Origin: CAG-557 sp045540315
GTDB taxonomy: Bacteria; Bacillota; Clostridia; Oscillospirales; Acutalibacteraceae
Assembly: GCA_045540315.1 (NCBI GenBank)
Contig: JAZQHA010000168.1
Span: forward strand, 1 to 64,000
DNA: 64,000 bases
Direction of reading: 5' to 3'
Shown: positions 61,903-64,000 of the stretch, piece by piece
Position numbering within the stretch: the first letter of the stretch is position 1
Layout of the letters: each line of letters begins with the position of its first letter
Notes under the pieces: generated by a model
Databases searched by the model: none
What the model saw: only the letters and a program-made list of their open reading frames with translations
Told to the model about the DNA's origin: nothing
Translations under genes and position numbers: made by a program

Positions 61903-61935
61903 GGAGCCGCGCGGTATAGTGCGGCTCCAGCTTTT
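61903..61935. terminator. Bidirectional terminator with loop GCGGTATAGT
   Basis: Stem GGAGCCGC/GCGGCTCC with loop GCGGTATAGT, flanked by AAAAAAAG on the left and CTTTT on the right, between convergent sigG and eno. Confidence 0.85.
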
Positions 61936-61946
61936 ACACTTTATTT

Positions 61947-63368
61947 TTATACCTCAACCAAAAATCCTCTTTTTAATATTGCAGCATTCGACTTAGAACT
62001 GACATTTTGATTCATACTCGGCTGCATATTTTTTACTGGTACAGAATTAAATCGTTTTGCATGCGCATGCGTTCTCATCTGTGGTTGTTGATATTGCTGC
62101 TGAGATTGTCCTTGATATTGTGGTTCAAAATAATGAAACTCATTTTCAATCATCAGCAGTCTATTATATTTAGCAACACGTTCACTTCGGCACGGAGCGC
62201 CTGCCTTAATTTGCGCACAATTTGTAGCCACTGCGATGTCGGCAATAATAGTATCTTCGGTTTCGCCAGAACGATGCGAAATTACCGTAGTGTAACCGGC
62301 ACTTTTGGCCACCTCGATGGCTTGGAATGTTTCTGTTAAAGTTCCAATTTGGTTTGGCTTAATCAAAACAGAGTTTGCAACACATTGTTTTATGCCTCTA
62401 TTAAGACGTGCTGTATTCGTCGCAAATAGGTCGTCACCCACTAGCTGCACTTGCTCACCCAGAGCCTGTGTCAAAGTCTCCCAGCCATTCCAATCTTGCT
62501 CACTCAATGGGTCTTCTAACGAGACAATTGGATACTTGTTGCATAAGTTAAACCAGTACTCAATCAGCTCATCACTGCTGTAACTTTTTTGACGTTTTGG
62601 CGTTGTATAATTTTCGTTTGTATACCACTCACTAGTTGCGGCATCCAAGGCAATTTTAACTTGGTTAACATTATACTGAGCTTTTTGAATAGCTGCCAAA
62701 ATTAGTTCTATTGCCTCTTCATCCGATGATAAGTTTGGCGCAAAGCCACCCTCATCTGCTACGTTTGTCGGTAAACCTTTGTTTTTTAATATTACACCAA
62801 GTGTTTGATAAATCTCGGAGCACCAACGGAGTCCCTCGTGAAAACTTTTTGCACCCGTTGGTACAATCATAAATTCTTGGATATCGAGGTTATTATTTGC
62901 ATGTGCTCCACCATTGATAATGTTAACCATTGGAACCGGAACTTTATGCGCATTTATGCCACCAAGATAGCGATATAACGGCACCTTAAACGATTTTGCA
63001 GCTGCTCTGGCTACAGCTAATGACACAGCTAAAGTTGCATTTGCGCCCAGCTTTTGCTTGTTGTTAGTCGCATCTAAATCAATCATTGTTTTATCTACAA
63101 CAGTTTGCTGGCTAGCCCAACAGCCCACGAGCGCCGGAGCTATTATATTGTTAATATTCTCAACGGCTTTTTTTACGCCTCTGCCAAAATAACGATTGCT
63201 ATTAAAGTCCCTTAGCTCTGCAGCCTCAAACATGCCAGTAGACGCACCAGATGGCACCGATGCGACTCCCACAGAACCGTCCTCCAGAGTTACCTCGGCG
63301 CATACTGTGGGAAATCCTCTTGAGTCCAAAACCTCAAACCCTGTTACGCTTTTAATTTTTTGTTTCAT
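61947..63368 (-). CDS. eno: Enolase with Gln-rich C-terminal extension
   Basis: A 473-residue glycolytic enzyme converting 2-phosphoglycerate to phosphoenolpyruvate. IKSVTGFEVLDSRGFPTVCA, SVGVASVPSGASTGMFEA, LVGDDLFATN, IKPNQIGTLTET and SHRSGETEDT carry substrate and Mg ligands. Usual enolases end near 430 residues; here about 45-50 extra residues follow (QGQSQQQYQQPQMRTHAHAK...). ATG 63368 after GGAGAGG. Confidence 0.95.
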   Translation of the reverse strand: MKQKIKSVTGFEVLDSRGFPTVCAEVTLEDGSVGVASVPSGASTGMFEAAELRDFNSNRYFGRGVKKAVENINNIIAPALVGCWASQQTVVDKTMIDLDATNNKQKLGANATLAVSLAVARAAAKSFKVPLYRYLGGINAHKVPVPMVNIINGGAHANNNLDIQEFMIVPTGAKSFHEGLRWCSEIYQTLGVILKNKGLPTNVADEGGFAPNLSSDEEAIELILAAIQKAQYNVNQVKIALDAATSEWYTNENYTTPKRQKSYSSDELIEYWFNLCNKYPIVSLEDPLSEQDWNGWETLTQALGEQVQLVGDDLFATNTARLNRGIKQCVANSVLIKPNQIGTLTETFQAIEVAKSAGYTTVISHRSGETEDTIIADIAVATNCAQIKAGAPCRSERVAKYNRLLMIENEFHYFEPQYQGQSQQQYQQPQMRTHAHAKRFNSVPVKNMQPSMNQNVSSKSNAAILKRGFLVEV

Positions 63369-63491
63369 AAGAACCTCTCCAATCTGTAATAAAATAGTGT
63401 CGATATAATTTTTGCTCAAAAATAAAGATTTATACATATGTAAAATTCTTATTTTCAAATTTTCTACTTACATAGAGCAGTGCCGCATCTC

Positions 63492-63601
63492 GCCGCGAGG
63501 CCAACGAAAATAAATATTTATTTTCGTTGTAATCTAGCGTTCAATAAAATTGAACGCTAGATTGGCCGAAGGCCCCTTTGGGGCCTTCGGCGCCTCGCGG
63601 C
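63492..63601. repeat. Four-way-junction repeat R15
   Basis: AT-rich arm first: CAACGAAAATAAA/TTTATTTTCGTTG, then AATCTAGCGTTCAAT/ATTGAACGCTAGATT, then GGCCGAAGGCCCC/GGGGCCTTCGGC, within GCCGCGAGGC/GCCTCGCGGC. It is the only copy flanked by minus-strand genes on both sides. Confidence 0.9.
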
Positions 63602-63644
63602 GGCGGTGCTAGCAGAGTAAAGGCAGTTAATGTTAAAAAAAACA

Positions 63645-63675
63645 AAAAAGCACGGAATTCTCCATGCTTTTAATT
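63645..63675 (-). terminator. Terminator of the exporter gene
   Basis: On the minus strand, AGCATGGA/TCCGTGCT with loop GAAT, then TTTTTTG. Confidence 0.8.
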
Positions 63676-63709
63676 ACGCAAAACTTAGTACAAGTAAGTA
63701 ACAAACTAA

Positions 63710-64000
63710 TCAAAAAAACAGCGACGGTATCGTATATGAAACCACAGACATAATCAACCCCGCTACAAGAACCCCAAGAATTACTGGTGGCACTGCCTCT
63801 TTCATTTTCATCCTCAGTCCTGATGCAATCAATGATCCAGTCCAGCCACCAGTACCAGGTAATGGTACTGCCACAAATACAAATAAGCCCCATTTCCGAT
63901 GTTTCTCAACTGAAGCGCTCTTAGCAACGGCTTTTTTCTCAAAGTATTCAACAAGTTTTTTAGCACGAGTCTTTTTGAGAAAAGCAAAAATTTTATCTAT
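63710..64000 (-). CDS. COG2426 small multidrug export-like membrane protein (5' truncated by window)
   Basis: The last 96 residues are visible; the start lies beyond the window. KWGLFVFVAVPLPGTGGWTG is the hallmark of the COG2426 'small multidrug export protein' family, followed by SLIASGLRMKMKEAVPPVIL and two helices. Transport activity is poorly tested for this family. The frame differs from a longer but meaningless reading on the same strand. Confidence 0.85.
   Translation of the reverse strand: MDKIFAFLKKTRAKKLVEYFEKKAVAKSASVEKHRKWGLFVFVAVPLPGTGGWTGSLIASGLRMKMKEAVPPVILGVLVAGLIMSVVSYTIPSLFF

Noticed and set aside
63633..63893. An 86-residue reading frame on the minus strand
   Set aside because: A different frame of the same strand gives the COG2426 membrane protein with clear motifs; the other is a shadow.

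Overview
The window is chromosomal DNA from a low-GC, endospore-forming member of the Clostridia. The evidence is the SCIFF peptide with its radical SAM maturase, Gpr, SpoIIP, SigK, SigG, SpoVB, YabP/YabQ and a BofC-like protein, together with Firmicutes housekeeping operons (remA-gmk-rpoZ-priA-def-fmt-rlmN-stp-prkC-rsgA, ftsEX plus a PcsB/EnvC-like hydrolase, fhs-tsaE-tsaB-rpiB-upp). An uncultured gut-type lineage is plausible, but no species can be named from the sequence.

Layout. 1-5.8 kb is accessory: two glycosyltransferase-type genes, a methyltransferase-like protein with a signal peptide, and a tandem array of short secreted/membrane paralogues (A1-B1, A2-B2 and a B remnant) built by segmental duplication. 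5.9-8.7 kb is the yajC, TIGR04086, scfA, scfB locus. 8.9-12.4 kb holds gpr, spoIIP and two envelope proteins. 12.7-16.6 kb is the C1/threonylcarbamoyl-adenosine/UMP-salvage operon. 16.9-21.1 kb has a flavoprotein, cmk, plsC and a CapA-like gene. 21.4-27.6 kb has a double-glycine-leader protein, a probable DUF4830 protein, a PucR-type regulator, ftsE, ftsX and a PcsB/EnvC-like hydrolase. 27.7-39.1 kb has PBP1A, lysC, gatC/gatA, sigK, thyX, tmk, mltG and a U32 peptidase. 39.4-50.1 kb is the remA to rsgA block. 50.2-51.7 kb is a small xre-immA module facing a sigma-like gene pair. 51.8-57.8 kb has the DnaC/DnaD helicase loaders, SpoVB, HU and rqcP-yabP-yabQ. 58-60.9 kb is an accessory run of minus-strand secreted proteins (a double-glycine peptide, a tyrosine phosphatase, a proline-rich repeat protein). 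61-64 kb has sigG, enolase and a partial small-molecule exporter.

The most striking feature is a family of 15 dispersed intergenic repeats, about 100-120 bp each (about 200 bp with terminal inverted repeats). Each has an outer GCCGCGAGGC...GCCTCGCGGC stem enclosing three consecutive hairpins, so every copy can fold as a four-way junction (cruciform or cloverleaf). Arm sequences differ between copies while base pairing is kept, including one copy (43564-43681) whose stem sequences are completely different. The architecture rather than the sequence appears to be conserved. No transposase is present in the window. The copies may be non-autonomous mobile elements or structural chromosomal sites; I do not recognise a described family.
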